NCBI GenBank assembly: GCA_039707655.1
Contig: CM077666.1
Coordinates: forward strand, 304,384,166 to 304,448,165
Direction of reading: 5' to 3'
Length of the DNA: 64,000 nt
From: Elymus sibiricus
Taxonomy: Eukaryota > Streptophyta > Magnoliopsida > Poales > Poaceae
Shown: positions 43,040-53,815 of the stretch, piece by piece
Numbering within the stretch: position 1 is the stretch's first letter
Layout: each line of letters opens with the position of its first letter
Translations under genes and position numbers: made by a program
Notes under the pieces: generated by a model
Seen by the model: the letters and a program-made list of their open reading frames with translations, nothing else
What the model was told of the DNA's origin: nothing
Database searches by the model: none

Positions 43040-46000
43040 TGTGGCACCCCGGCTCAGAGGATCGGTTTACCTGTGTTCCCAACCTAGAGATCATGTCTTC
43101 TGAAAACACACAACAACTTGGAACAGAACAGAACTGATCTTTATAGATATGGTACAAGTACAAGCTTGGATGTTACATAGGATAGTGAGGCCAGGAGCAC
43201 TACTCATGCTATGACAGTATCTACATTATTTATGAAACATCTCGAGGGCCTCAATACTAGTGGAAAATTCTACAGCGTAGCGGAACTTCAGGTGGGACAC
43301 TCCATCCCATAGGGACACTGCTGGGACACGACCTAGTTAGCGTAGCCCGAACCATCGGGATCTCCATCCTCGGCTTCTCCTACATCTGGCATGATATGCC
43401 AAGTGAGTACTTGGAATGTACTCGCAAGCTCACAGCAACCAAAACAGTGCAGAAAACAACAGTATGGCAGTGGCTAGGTTAAAGGCTTAGGAAACGGGCA
43501 TGCTTTAAAAAGCTCAACTTACTGTTGTGAATAGTCAACTTACTCTCCTCCGGGTGGACATCATGACCCCTGGAACACTCGTGATCCACAGATCACGTTT
43601 GAGCTTAAGAGGAGTTCTTCCATCATTATTACTATTGACCATACAGTGTGACCTAGTGCGGACTGTGTCCAATACCGTGGACGTGGCTATTCGAATAGAT
43701 TCTTACACTCTGCAGAGGTTGCGCACTTTACCCACACCATGGACATTCGTCTAACGAAACTTGTCTAACCCGTGACTCCTCTATCGTATCACCGACAATC
43801 ACTCCCCTTCCGGGTCATGCCCTGGGTGGCCCCTGTGTCACTCCTAAGACCTGCCACCATCGTGGCCAAACTAAACTGTCCCAAATGGGGATGCCGGCAA
43901 ATAACTCAACTTGGGCTCACAAGGCTATCGTTGCCTACCTGATCAGGGTAGCACGCATGCATAACCTTCCCTCTTTGGTGGTACCGGTAAAAGAGCATGC
44001 GGTCAGACCAAGTCAAGGCCGTCCCATTCCTGCAGATGTGGCTGCACGGGTAAGTCCGGGTCGATGGCACTTGATCAACCATCAAAGTGACATTCATCTT
44101 GTAAAGTTGCTTGTCATATTAGTTATGTTGAATAAATGAACTAACATGGCAGGGTATATGCAAGATATCAAGCAATTTGTATTATGGCATAATTATATTG
44201 AATTAAATGCAAAATATTTTATCATAAAGCCAATACTATTGCAATGCCTTATGCAATGGATGATGTGGCTTGCCTTGCTCAAGTGGGGTGCTAGCAAACT
44301 CCTGGTCTTCAATACCAAAGTAATTTCCTTCTGAAAATATTTTTAATTAGCAAAAGAAAATGTCACATAAAGCCTTTTTGTTAACCAGAAATTCTGTACA
44401 TAAGGGGAAAATACCAAATTTGGCCAGAAAATAAAGGGGCTCAAGATAAAACCATTGCAAAAAGAATCAATTGAATTGGACTCATGGTTTAAAAGTTAGA
44501 GCTGGTCAAAGTTTGGTCAAATTCCTGAATTAAAAAGAATTTAACAGAAAACAGAAAAATCCTGGGAGGGCCACGTCGAAGGCGTAAAACACCAGGGCGC
44601 CTCCACTTAGAAAACGGTTTGGCCGCAGTGGGGTCTATAACAGGTGGGGCCCCTGCTGGGTTTAAACAGAGAGAGAGGGAAACAGAGGCGAGGCGGCTCA
44701 TTGACGGCGATCACCAGCGATAGAGACGGTGGCGAGCATGGGAGACGGTGGGGGATCAAGCGCTCGACGACGAGTCTCCCCATACACGTGGCTTGGCGGG
44801 AGGTGGCCTGACGGCGTCGCCCCCTTCCTCTCCAGCGGCGGCTGGTTTCGGTGGTCGTCGGAGACGGCGACTCCGGCAGCAGTTCGGCTAGGGAAGGGGT
44901 CAGGGAGGACCAGGGAAGTGCCCTGAGCTCATGGGTGGAGTCAATCGAGGCTGGGGTGGATCATAGGTGGTGGGTGGCGGAGCTAGCTTGGCGGCAGAAC
45001 TCTGGCGAGATGCAAGGCCAGAGGGCCTCCCGGCCTTGGCTCGGCGAGCTGGGGCTCGATTGAGTGATGGTGGAGTGCGGTGAAGAGCTGAGCGAGCCGG
45101 GCGGGGGCTTTTGTAGGCGGGAGGGGGTCGACAGTGGCCGCAAGCTGCCATGGCCTTGCTAGCGCGGGAAGGACAGCGAGCTGGCCATCGCGGAGTGCGG
45201 CGAGGTGATGGAGGAGAGCAGAGAGTTATGGTGACGCGATGGCTCGGCGGGAGGAAGAGGACAGCCAGCTCAGCCGCTGTACGGCCACTGTGCCGCCCGT
45301 GGCGCATGGTGGCCGTATCCGACGAGCTCGCTGCCGGTGAGGGGGAAGGGCCTAGAGGGGCTACGTGGACGGTGGAGAGGTCATGGGTGCTCGGAGACAA
45401 AGTACGGCGACGCGGGTGTCTCGCTCCGACAAGACCCGAGCCGGTCGGCGCTCAGAGCGCGCATTTGGCAGCGCTGGCCGCATGGTCATCACGTGCCTTG
45501 GTGCACACGACGCGAGCTGGCCTGCCAGACCATGTCTGGTGTGCCGACCCTGGGTCTGGTAGTCTCCCCGTGCCACTGGTTCGACCAGATACACTCTGAG
45601 CTGAAGGGTAGCATCAAGAATAGTTCCTGGTCAGAGACTTGGGAGGGATCTAGAGAAGAGATGAGTTGGGGACTGAGTCAAGGGAGTTGTCTAGGGTGTT
45701 CTAGGTTGGAAGGACATTAGACTGGAGAGATTTGAGCAACTTTTGCAAAGATTTGAGCATAGCTCATGTACAACTCACATTCTGGTCCAGAAATTTGTTG
45801 AGGAAGGTGCACTCACATGGATAATCTCCTTGAAGTGAAATTTGTTGTTTGGGGGTTATTTGGTGGTGCCAAGATGCCATAAAAATTTCAGGGCAAATGG
45901 ACACTTCTAGCTGGTACTTCCTTCATAGAGGTTTGAAATGACCAGAGGCTTGTTAGAATATTTTTGCTGAAAAATTGAACTGGACTAGGAAATATTTTTG

Positions 46001-46478
46001 GATATTGTGGAAATATATGGCCCCTAGTATCTCAGGGATTAATTTGAGAATTTTATGAGTGATGGAAATATAGGGTGCTTCACAAAAGCCAATTCTGTCC
46101 AGAAAATAAAAGGAATTTTTTGGGCAAAACTTTGTACTACACAATGAAATATTTTTGGGTATTGTGGGAGTAAATGATGTCACGAATGTGTGGTATTAAT
46201 TTTAGAATTTTCTGATCAACAAAACTATAGGTTGCTTCACAACCCATAGTGAGAATAGGTATTTCCAAGGGAGGAAATGAATTATCTTGGGAGGATAAAG
46301 ATTAGGATTTAGTCCAGCAGGGTTTTAGAGAGATTATGAGAGCCTTGGCACACTTGGGAAAATAAATGAAAGTGTGCTCAAGTCCAGAGTCCAAAGAATT
46401 GATTTCAAAAACCAGCAAATTGCAAATAAAACTAGAAAATAAATGCAAAGAAAAAGTGGCCAAAACCAGGGTGTCACA
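43040..46478 (-). mobile_element. Solo LTR (3439 bp) of a Tekay-type chromovirus, inserted in pol
   Basis: Ends TGTGGCACCCC and GGGTGTCACA with a 5-bp duplication show one LTR left by LTR-LTR recombination. It is homologous, in the same orientation, to the 4.1-kb LTR at 58170-62249: cggctattcgaatag-type sequence occurs at ~43685 and ~59412, gagtac.tggaatgtactc at ~43405 and ~58580. A GC-rich island (44720-45600) sits at the same relative position as 60590-61450. The minus strand is the sense strand. The open frames inside are low-complexity and overlap on both strands. Confidence 0.85.
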
Positions 46479-46483
46479 TATTG
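46479..46483. repeat. Target-site duplication of the nested solo LTR, right (TATTG)
   Basis: Pairs with 43035-43039. Confidence 0.95.
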
Positions 46484-48087
46484 GATATACTCTCGATGAT
46501 CTTAGGGGCATTAGTCCCACTTTATGTCAGCATAAAATTCATATGGAGCCAGATGCTAAACCCGTTGTTGATCATCAAAGAAGGCTGAATCCTAGAATGA
46601 AGGATGTGGTAAGAACTGAAATATTAAAGCTTCTGGAAGCAGGTATAATTTATCCCATAGTTGATAGTAGATGGGTAAGTCCTGTTCATTGTGTTCCTAA
46701 GAAAGGAGGTATTATCGTTGTTCCTAATGATAAAAATGAACTTATCCCACAAAGAATTGTAACTGGTTATAGGATGGTAATTGATTTCAGGAAATTAAAT
46801 AAAGCTACTAGAAAAGATCATTACTCCTTGCCTTTTATTGATCAAATGTTAGAAAGATTATCTAAGCATACACACTTTTGTTTCCTAGATGGTTATTCTG
46901 GTTTCTCTCAAATACCTGTGTCACCTGAAGATCCAGAGAAAACCACCTTTACTTGTCCTTTTGGAACTTATGCTTATCGTCGTATGCCTTTTGGTTTATG
47001 TAATGCACCTGCTACCTTTCAAAGATGTATGACTGCTATAATCTCCAACTTTTGTGAAAAGATTGTTGAGGTTTTCATGGATGATTTCTCTATTTACGGA
47101 ACTTCTTTTGATGATTACTTAAGCAACCTTGATCGAGTTTTGCAGAGATGTGAAGAAACTAATCTTGTCTTGAATTGGGAGAAGTGCCACTTTATGGTGA
47201 ATGAAGGTATAGTCCTTGGGCATAAAATTTCTGAAAGAGGTATTGAAGTTGATAAAGCTAAAGTTGATGCTATTGAGAAAATGCCATGTCCTAAAGGTAT
47301 CAAAGGTATAAGAAGTTTCCTTGGTCATGCTGGTTTCTATAGAAGGTTTATAAAAGACTTCTCTAAAATTTCTAGACCTCTTACCAATCTCTTGCAAAAA
47401 GATGTTCCATTCGTTTTTGAAGATGATTGTGTAGAAGCCTTTGAAGTACTTAAGAAAGCCTTAATTTCTGCACCTATTGTTCAACCACCTGATTGGAACC
47501 TACCCTTTGAAATTATGTGTGATGCTAATGATTATGCTGTTGGTGCTGTTCTAGGCCAAAGAGTTGATAAGAAATTAAATGTTATCCATTATGCTAGTAG
47601 AACTTTAGACAGTGCCCAAAGAAATTATGCTACTACCGAGAAAGAATTTTTAGCAGTTGTGTTTGCATGTGATAAATTTAGATCTTACATTGTTGATTCC
47701 AAAGTTATTGTTCACACTAATCATGCTGCTATTAATTATCTTATGGAAAAGAAAGATGCTAAACCTAGACTTATTAGATGGGTTCTTTTGCTACAAGAAT
47801 TTGACTTGCATATTGTTGATAGAAAGGGAGCTGAGAATCCCGTGGGTAATAACTTGTCTAGATTGGAAAATGTTCTTGATGACCCACTTCCTATTAATGA
47901 TGATTTTCCTAATGAACAATTAGCTGTGATAAATGCTTCTCGCAATACTCCTTGGTATGCAGACTATGCTAATTACATTGTTGCAAAATACATACCACCT
48001 AGCTTTACATATCAACAAAAGAAAAAGTTCTTCTTTGATTTAAGAAATTACTTTTGGGATGACCCACACTTATATAAGAAGGAGTAG
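46484..48087 (+). pseudogene. Reverse transcriptase and RNase H of the Athila-type element
   Basis: Continues the gag-PR frame. RT motifs in order: [68 protein letters not shown], the catalytic [10 protein letters not shown] with both Asp present, [15 protein letters not shown], and [14 protein letters not shown]. RNase H follows with [35 protein letters not shown] and [12 protein letters not shown]. The frame ends at TAG 48085-48087, created by loss of one base (G) near 48084-48085 rather than a true stop. Integrase continues in the neighbouring frame. Confidence 0.92.
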
Positions 48088-49280
48088 GTGGTATTATTAG
48101 ACGTTGTGTACCTGAGCATGAACAGGAACAAATCCTACTTAAGTGCCACTCCGAGGCATATGGAGGACACCATGCGGGAGACCGAAATGCACACAAGGTA
48201 TTACAATCTGGTTTTTATTGGCCTACTCTTTTCAAGGATGCACGTAAGTTTGTCCTCTCTTGTGATGAATGTCAAAGAATTGGTAATGTTGGTAGACGTC
48301 AGGAAATGCCTATGAATTATTCACTTGTTATTGAACCATTTGATGTTTGGGGTTTCAATTATATGGGACCTTTTCCTAAATCCAATGGGTATACTCATAT
48401 TTTAGTTGTTGTTGATTACATTACTTAGTGGGTAGAAGCTATTCCAACTAGTAGTGCTAATCGTAACACTTCTATTAAAATGTTTAAGGAAGTTATACTC
48501 CCGAGGTTTGGAGTCCCTAGATATTTAATGACTGATGGTGGTTCACATTTTATTCATGGTGCTTTCCATAAGTTGCTTGCTAAATATGATCTTAATCATA
48601 GAATTGCTTCTCCTTATCATCCTCAGTCTAGTGGTCAAGTTGAATTAACTAATAGAGAAATAAAATTGATTTTGCAAATGACCGTTAATAGATCCAAAAA
48701 GAATTGGTCTAAGAAACTTGATGATGCATTATGGGCTTACATAACTGCATATAAAAATCCTATGGGTATGTCTCCTTATAAAATGGTTTATGGAAAGGCA
48801 TGTCATTTACCTCTTGAAGTAGAACATAAAGCTTATTGGGCAATCAAAGAACTCAATTATGATTTTAAATTTGCTGGTGAGAAGAGGTTATTTGATATTA
48901 GCTCTTTAGATGAATGGAGAACCCAAGCCTATGAAAATGCCAAGTTGTTTAAAGAAAAAGTTAAAATATGGCATGACAAGAGAATTCAAAAACGGGAATT
49001 CAAAGTAGGTGATCATGTTCTATTATAGAATTCTCGTTTGAGATTCCTTGCAGGAAAACTTCTCTCTAAATGGGAAGGACCGTATATCATCGAAGAAGTT
49101 TATCGCTCCGGAGCCATTAAAATAAACAACTCCGAAGGCAATAATCCGAGAGTGGTGAATGGGCAAAGAATTAAGCATTATATTTCAGGTACTCCCATTA
49201 ATGTTGACACTAATATTATTGAAACAATGACACCAGAGGAACACATCAAAGAGTCCTTCCGGAATGCTCTAGAACCCTGA
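48084..49280 (+). pseudogene. Integrase of the Athila-type element, two nonsense codons and a changed catalytic Asp
   Basis: After the one-base loss near 48084 the frame reads IIRRCVPEHEQEQIL, the HHCC region (LKCHSEAYGGHHAG... LSCDECQRIG) and the core. The first catalytic position reads WGFNYMGPFP, with Asn where Asp (GIDFMGPF) is normal. The second Asp (LMTDGGSHF) and the Glu (SSGQVELTNRE) are present. A TAG at 48426-48428 replaces the usual Lys of TKWVEA, and a TAG at 49026-49028 stands for Tyr before NSRLRF. The end is KLLSKWEGPYIIEEV, then IKHYISGTP. The integrase is inactive on several counts. Confidence 0.88.
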
Positions 49281-49288
49281 AAAGGGGT

Positions 49289-49584
49289 AGGTATGTGATA
49301 CGGTAAGTAAACCGACTCCAAAAATTCCATAAAAATTATTTCTGTCAGTTTTGGAATATTAGGAAAATTACAAAAATAAGAAACAGCCGAGGGGACCGAC
49401 GTGTTGCCCACAAGGCAACAGGGCCCCACGTGTGCATTCCCGACTATGTTTTCTTCCCGTATACTTGTTTTGCAAGATAAAAATTCTTTATATATACTCC
49501 CGTATGTTTTGACCACCGTATCGCAAGGTTCTCCTCTGTTCTTGTTTTGTGTTGATTCCTGTCAGATTTTTGAGGCTGAGCATC
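49289..49584 (+). other. Spacer between integrase and the 3' ORF
   Basis: 296 bp without a frame. It carries gtgttgcccacaaggcaaca (49400-49419), also found within the LTRs of this element (39780-39798), and a TATA-like tatatac at 49493-49498 that could serve a separate transcript of the 3' ORF. Confidence 0.35.
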
Positions 49585-50129
49585 ATGTCTTCTTCTTCCT
49601 CCAACAACATGGGAGACAATGCTTGGTTGCTACAGATGGAACTCAGGAGAGAGGAGGAAGAGGAGGAGGTCACCATGGAAAAAGATGATGGGGATTTGCT
49701 AGAGGTCCACCCTCGGGCTTCCGAGAGGGGTACCCTTGCCGGCATCTCCACAATTCCAAATCCTCATCAAGCCATGAGAAGCACTAAAAGCCATGGGAGT
49801 CCAGAGGTACAGGGAGGGCTTCCCCCTAGGAGGCCCTTACACAGGTTACATCGGAACAACTTTCATAACTTGGTTCACAATTATGGGGTTGAAAATACTC
49901 CTCGTATGCACTTACCCTCCAATTGGGACATCTCTCGCCAAGTGAAAGTGATGCAGGAAAGAATGCTTGGGGGCCAGAGAATAAGCATATTATGGCCGAA
50001 GTCCAAAAGAATACAGAGATGATACAACATGTGCTCCGGGAAATTCAGAGCTTAAAGGAGATCCTAATTAATGTCATGAAGGACAAGCCTACCTCACCAT
50101 CACCACCATCACCGAAGAAGGAGACTTGA
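49585..50129 (+). pseudogene. Extra 3' ORF of the Athila-type element, one frameshift
   Basis: It starts MSSSSSNNMGDNAW at 49585. The first frame encodes an acidic Glu-rich stretch (RREEEEEEVTMEKDD) and a Pro/Arg/His-rich part. At a G5 run (49969-49973) the sense shifts to the next frame, which gives ENKHIMAEVQKNTEMIQHVL and REIQSLKEILINVMKD, a probable short coiled coil, and ends KKET at 50129. Total ~181 residues. The location matches the envelope-position ORF of Athila elements, but no signal peptide or membrane segment is present. Confidence 0.6.
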
Positions 50130-51684
50130 GTACACGGGTATGGGCACTCCCCTTGGCTTGTGCCAAGCTTGGGGGAGGCACCCCGGTATCGTTTCACCAT
50201 CCATTTTTCATCATCATTATCCATCTTAGTTCGATCCTTAGTTATTTCATGATTTAGAGGAATAAAGTTTTAGTATGATCTAGCTTCGAGTGCTTGCTTT
50301 GTGATCTATCTATCTATGTAATCATGTGTGAAAGTTATATAATAAAGAGTAGTTTGAGTTGAGTGTGTTTGCTTTTGATGATCCAATCTTAGAAATAAAG
50401 AAAAAATAAAAAGTAAGATCATATGCTAATCCTATGGGGAGTGATGACTTCACATAAAAGAAGTATAATTGATAAAACTTGTTGGAAGTTGACAAACATA
50501 GCATTGGTCATTGTAGCAATTCATGAAAAAGTAATAAAGGAAGAGATGTCTCACATATAAATACACTATCTTGGACATCTTTTATGATTGTGAGCCCCCA
50601 TCAAATATTCTATGTCAATTAGTTGACGTTAGACAAAGAAGACAACGTAATGGGTTATGTTTGCTTATATTCACATAGAAGTTATATTGTTTTGGATCCT
50701 CTAACATGTGGTGTTTGCCCCCTATCTTTGCTAGCCAAAAATCCGCACCAAGTAGAGATACTACTTGTGCATCCAAAAACCCTTAAACCCAGTTTCATGC
50801 CATGAGAGTCCACTATATCTACCTATGGATTGAATAAGATCCTTCAAGTAAGTTGTCATCGGTGTGAAAGCAATAAAAATTGCTCCTAAATATGTATGAA
50901 CTTTTATTGTAAGGGAAAATAAGCTTTGTACGATCTTGTGATGGTGGAGCAATAAAAGCGACAGACTGCATAATAAAGGTCGCTATCACAAGGGGCAATA
51001 TAAACTGACGTTCCTTTACATTAAGAGCTTGCACATCCAAAAAAACAAAAGCGCATGACAACCTCTGCTTCCCTCTGCGAAGGGCCTATCTTTTACTTTA
51101 TGTATTTACTTTCATGCAAGAGTCAATAGTATTCTTCTCTATTCCGTTTTTATTTTCTCTTTTGGCAAACATCATGTGGTGGGGATTGATCCATGCATAT
51201 ATATCCAGTTGAATGTAGGTGATCATGAGTTATTATGGTTGACATTACCCTTGAGGTAAATACGTTGGGAGGCGAAATTATAAGCCCCTATCTTTCTATG
51301 TGTTTGACTGAAACTTTTGCTCCATAAGTATGACGTGAGTGTCAGCAATCATAGAAGACTAAATGATAGTTCAGTATGTGAACTTGCTAAACAAAGCTCT
51401 TACATAGACTCTTTCTGATAATATGATGAATTGCAATTGCTTCAGTGACTGAGATCATAGTTTGTTAGTTTTCAATTCGGTTTATGGTTCATACTTTAAC
51501 TTGTGGATGAATTGTCACTTTTTCATGAGGAGTTTTCTGATGATATATTGCTGTTATAATAAAGATCATGATGCTCCATGTCCGTATTTCATTTTTATCG
51601 ACATCTCTCTCTCTAAACATGTGGTCATGATTATCGATTTCGACTTTTCGCTTGAGGGCAAGCGAGGTCTAAGATTGGGAGAGT
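50130..51684 (+). other. 3' non-coding region and polypurine tract of the Athila-type element
   Basis: It begins with an aagcttgggggaggc word (50168) and has no open frame of note. Blocks such as caaacatagcattggtcatt (50496), cactatcttggacatctttt (50563) and ctctgcgaagggcctatc (51073) match the other Athila-type element's 3' region (22680-23970). The last 24 bp (51661-51684, ...ctaagattgggagagt) form the polypurine tract. Confidence 0.75.
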
Positions 51685-53200
51685 TGATACGTCCGATTTG
51701 CATCATTATTTCCTACTGTTATTTATTATGTTTTTGATCATTATTTCACTTTATGTTACAATTCTTATGCCTTTTCTTTCTTAATTTGCAAGATTTACAA
51801 GAAGAGGGAGAATGCCGGCAGCTGGAATTCTGGAACTGAAATTGCCACATCAGAGATACCTATTCTACAGAGCTCCAATTGACCTGAAATTTTACGGAGA
51901 TTTTTTATTGAATATATAAAAAATACCGGAGAAAAGAAATACCATAGGGGACCCACCAGTTGCCCACAAGGCAACAGGGCGCCCCCTGGGCGCGCCCTGA
52001 TGCCTTGTGGGGCCCACAACTAGCGTCTGGCCCCCTCCTTCTGCTATATAAGGTCATTTGCCCTAGAAAAAAATAAAGAGAAGACTTTTGGGACGAAGCG
52101 CCACCGTCTCGAGGCAGAACCTGGGCAGGAGCTATTTTGCTCTCCGGCGGAGTGATTCCGCCGTGGATACTTCCCTCCGGGAGGTGGAAATCGAAGCCAT
52201 CAACGTCACCAACGATCCTCTCATCGTGGGAGGACCAATCTTCATCAACATCTTCACCAGCACCATCTCATCTCAAACCCTAGTTCATCTCTTGTATTCA
52301 ATCTTTGTCTCAAAACCTCAGATTGGTACCTGTGGGTTGCTAGTAGTGTTGATTACGTCTTGTAGTTGATGCTAGTTGGTTTATTTGGTGGAAGATTATA
52401 TGTTCAGATCCTTAATGCTATTCAATACCCCTCTGATCTTGAATATGAATATGATTTGTGAGTAGTTACTTTTGTTCTTGAGGACATGGGAGAAGTCTTG
52501 TCATAAGTAATCATGTGAATTTGGTATTCGTTCGATATTTTGATGATATGCATGTTGTTGCTTCCTTTAGTGGTGTCGTGTGAATGTCGACTACATGACA
52601 CTTCACCATCTTTGGGCCTAAGGGAAGGCATTGTGGAGTAGTAATTAGATGATGGGTTGCTAGAGTGACAGAAGCTTAAACCCTAGTTTATGCGCTATTC
52701 CGTAAGGGGCTGATTCAGATCCATATGTTTCATGCTATGGTTAGAGTTATCTTAATTCTTCTTTCGTAGTTGCGGATGCTTGCGAGAGGGGGTAATCATA
52801 AGTGGGAGGCTTGTTCAAGTAAGAACAGCACCCAAGAACCGGTCCACCCACATATCAAATTATCAAAGTAGCGAACGCGAATCAAACAAACATGATGAAA
52901 GTGACTAGATGAAATTCCCATGTGTCCTCGAGAATGCTTTGCTTATTATATGAGTTCGCTCCGGCTTGTCCTTTGCTACAAAAAGGATTGGGCCACCTTG
53001 CTGCACTTTTTGTTACCGTTACTACTTGTAACTTGTTAGGAATTATCTTGCTATCAAAACTATCTGTTACCGCTACTTTCAGTACTTGCAGAGAATACCT
53101 TGCTGAAAACCACTTGTCATTTCCTTCTGCTCCTCGTTGGGTTTGACGCTCTTACTTATCGAAAGGACTACGATTGATCCCCTATACTTGTGGGTCATCA
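51685..53200 (+). repeat. 3' LTR of the Athila-type element (1516 bp)
   Basis: Partner of 39505-41024. Starts TGATACGTCCGATTTGCATC and ends CTTGTGGGTCATCA, followed by the TTCAT duplication at 53201-53205. Confidence 0.93.
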
Positions 53201-53307
53201 TTCATCACATAACAAAAATAATCACCAAATTACAACTGATATATCACAAGCAGGGGGCTTATGTAATATTTGTATTGAATAACGGGTGGGAGATTGGTTC
53301 ATAGTTA

Positions 53308-53815
53308 TGATACATCTTTAACGTATCTAGTTTTCCAAACACTTTTGCTCTTGTTTTGACCTCTAATTTGCATGATTTGAATGAAACAAACCGGACTGAC
53401 GTTGTTTTCAGCAGAACTACCATGGTGTTGTTTTTTGTGTAGAAATAAAAGATTCTCAAAATTGGACGAGAATTATTTTGGAGTACATAAAAATACTGTA
53501 GCCAAGAGTTATCGGAGGGGGCCCACCAGGGCGCCACAAGGGCAGGTGGCACGGCCACCCCCTGGCCATGCCAGCCAGGTTTGTGGGGCCCCAGGACATC
53601 CGTTTGACCTAATTCCAGCGCTATATATTCACATCCTCCGAGAAAAAAATTTAGGTAGAAAGTTTATCGCGTTTAATGATATGGAGCCGCCGCCTCCTCC
53701 TGTTCTTCGTCGGGAGCCCTGATCTGGAGTCCGCTCGTGGCTATGGAGAGAGGGATTCATCGCCGTCATCATCGCCAACCCTTCTCCACCAACAATTTTA
53801 TGATGCTCACAATCA
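53308..53815 (+). repeat. Truncated LTR of another TGATAC-type gypsy family
   Basis: It begins TGATACATCTTTAACGTATC, a clear LTR start, and continues with LTR-like wording (cgagaattattttggagtac, gggcccaccagggcgcc, ctatatattcac as TATA region, cttcgtcgggagccctgat). No LTR end follows. Similarity fades near 53815, so this is a 3'-truncated LTR fragment or a solo LTR that lost its end. Confidence 0.6.

Larger units (their letters stand above)
39505..53200 (+). mobile_element. Complete Athila-type gypsy retrotransposon, 13.7 kb including a nested solo LTR
   Basis: LTRs at 39505-41024 and 51685-53200 share ends TGATACGTCC...GGGTCATCA, and TTCAT occurs at 39500-39504 and 53201-53205. A tRNA-Asp-type primer site, gag, protease, RT, RNase H and integrase follow in order, then an extra 3' ORF and a long 3' non-coding region. 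Removing the 3.4-kb solo LTR at 43040-46478 leaves a ~10.25-kb element. The Gag type (no zinc knuckle, FYARLSHNDQSML) and the long 3' region with an extra ORF point to the Athila group. Confidence 0.9.

Noticed and set aside
44729..45720. Several 60-160 codon frames on both strands of the solo LTR
   Set aside because: They overlap each other in a GC-rich island of an LTR. None shows a domain, and only the general GC-rich character is shared with the other LTR.
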